Shown: positions 63,408-64,000 of the stretch, in pieces | How positions within the stretch are numbered: the stretch's first letter is position 1 | Layout of the letters: the number at the start of each line of letters is the position of its first letter | Origin: Eutreptiella sp. 'Long Island Sound 2002' | Taxonomy: Eukaryota > Euglenozoa > Euglenophyceae > Eutreptiales > Eutreptiaceae | Direction of reading: 5' to 3' | Assembly (NCBI GenBank): GCA_964036045.1 | Contig: OZ038390.1 | Span: forward strand, 40,308,525 to 40,372,524 | Length of the DNA stretch: 64,000 nucleotides | Made by a program: the position numbers and the translations under genes | The notes under the pieces: generated by a model | What the model saw: only the letters and a program-made list of their open reading frames with translations | Told to the model about the DNA's origin: nothing | Databases searched by the model: none

Positions 63408-64000
63408 AAAATTGCTCAAAATGGCCGAAAATGCGCACACTCATGGTTGGGGCAAATGAGGCACATGCCCGACTTGGACCGGAGTGTGCCATAGAATTGG
63501 TATCAAGTCATATTGTCCAACATATCTTTTGGGCGTCGCCCAAACCCCTCCGGTTTTGGGAATGGCAGGGTCGCCAAGTGAGCCCATGATTTGGGATCGT
63601 CCCAAATTGCCAACATGGCGGCCACGGTACGCCAAGCCCAAGGGGAGTTGTTCGCTGGGTCTAAGATATGTTGGGCACCAAAGTGTGTACCCCCATATCA
63701 TACTTGGGTCATGATGTCAATTGAGCACAACGTTGAGATACATGGTCGCCACTTGACATCACGACGGGCCAAAAACAGCAATATTGGCGAAAAAACACGC
63801 AAAAGTGCCTTGAAAACTCCACAAATATATTATAATATCTTCGGCTTGGATTGAGTAATCGACCAATCCTTCTGAACACAATGACTCGACACCAATGACC
63901 TTCGATTCCACATATGTGCTCCACTTGGGGCGCTTTGGAAGGTCGCGCGCGCTGCCTCCCAAGTGGGCACATGTACATATCGAAAATTGCAAAAAACACA
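63408..64000 (-). repeat. E2 5' LTR, partial (continues past the window)
   Basis: Matches 39175-39765 at about 96 percent or better. The remaining 1.1 kb would lie to the right of the window. Confidence 0.75.

Larger units (their letters stand above)
39175..64000 (-). mobile_element. E2: decayed Ty3/gypsy element, integrase deleted, E3 nested in its leader
   Basis: Minus-strand element whose 3' LTR is 39175-40879 and whose 5' LTR enters at 63408 and leaves the window. Order in the sense direction: 5' LTR (partial), leader 63407-62808 joined to 49607-48672 once E3 is removed, long Gag ORFs, protease, Dam-like segment, RT, RNase H, then directly the polypurine tract. Integrase and chromodomain are missing. 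Frameshifts and stops break gag and pol. Gag and Pol are clearly related to E3 but well diverged. Confidence 0.75.

Noticed and set aside
1-64000. CRISPR arrays, operons, rRNA genes, normal tRNA genes, telomere arrays
   Set aside because: None seen. Repeats are LTRs, TIRs or simple tandem units, and the only tRNA-like units are degenerate and inside LTRs.

Overview
The window reads as nuclear DNA of a protist or alga. Mobile elements fill most of it and no intact single-copy host gene was recognised. Signs of a eukaryote are Ty3/gypsy retrotransposons with chromodomains, an initiator-Met tRNA primer site, a GT-AG intron with a long pyrimidine tract, RS-like and GK-rich proteins, and polypurine tracts. 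A broken pyrophosphate-dependent phosphofructokinase copy seems to span the junction of a two-domain enzyme, as in alveolates. Together with the GK-rich Gag tails this makes a dinoflagellate or related alveolate my best guess, but only a guess.

Layout. 1-2813: right part of a small LTR element (E-A) with one short ORF and a T/G-rich 3' region. 2814-3321 and 14669-16655: a decayed coiled-coil gene, split by E1. 3327-14663 (minus): E1, a young Ty3/gypsy element with 786-bp LTRs, a 5-bp target duplication, gag, pol and integrase-chromodomain. 17042-17257 and 36880-37105: two copies of a dispersed repeat; the second runs into a chromodomain-like segment. 19572-22996 (minus): E4, an old small LTR element built like E-A. 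23120-24869 and 30495-32244: 1,750-bp direct repeats around a very GC-rich 5.6-kb island holding Pro/Arg/Ser-rich frames and the phosphofructokinase pseudogene. 31918-34447: T1, a terminal-inverted-repeat transposon with an unassigned 333-aa ORF and five GCGCGAG palindromes. 38547-39173: a 627-bp foldback with perfect 55-bp arms. 39175 to beyond 64000 (minus): E2, a decayed Ty3/gypsy element lacking integrase. 49608-62802 (plus): E3, a 13.2-kb relative of E2 with 2.35-kb LTRs, nested in the E2 leader.

The genes act as retrotransposon modules. Gag forms the particle, protease cuts the polyprotein, RT and RNase H copy the RNA from an initiator-tRNA primer, and integrase inserts the DNA with a chromodomain as likely chromatin tether. 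E1 looks potentially active or recently so. E2 and E3 carry stops and frameshifts; E2 has lost integrase, and E3 has two catalytic integrase residues replaced. The most unusual points are an in-frame UGA-CGG at the E1 gag/pol junction, a Dam-methylase-like segment between protease and RT in all three elements, a tRNA-like fold in the E1 LTRs, a possible 17-nt mini-intron, the GC island between equal-length repeats, and the palindromes in T1.

All similarity statements come from reading the sequence and remembering families; no database search was run.
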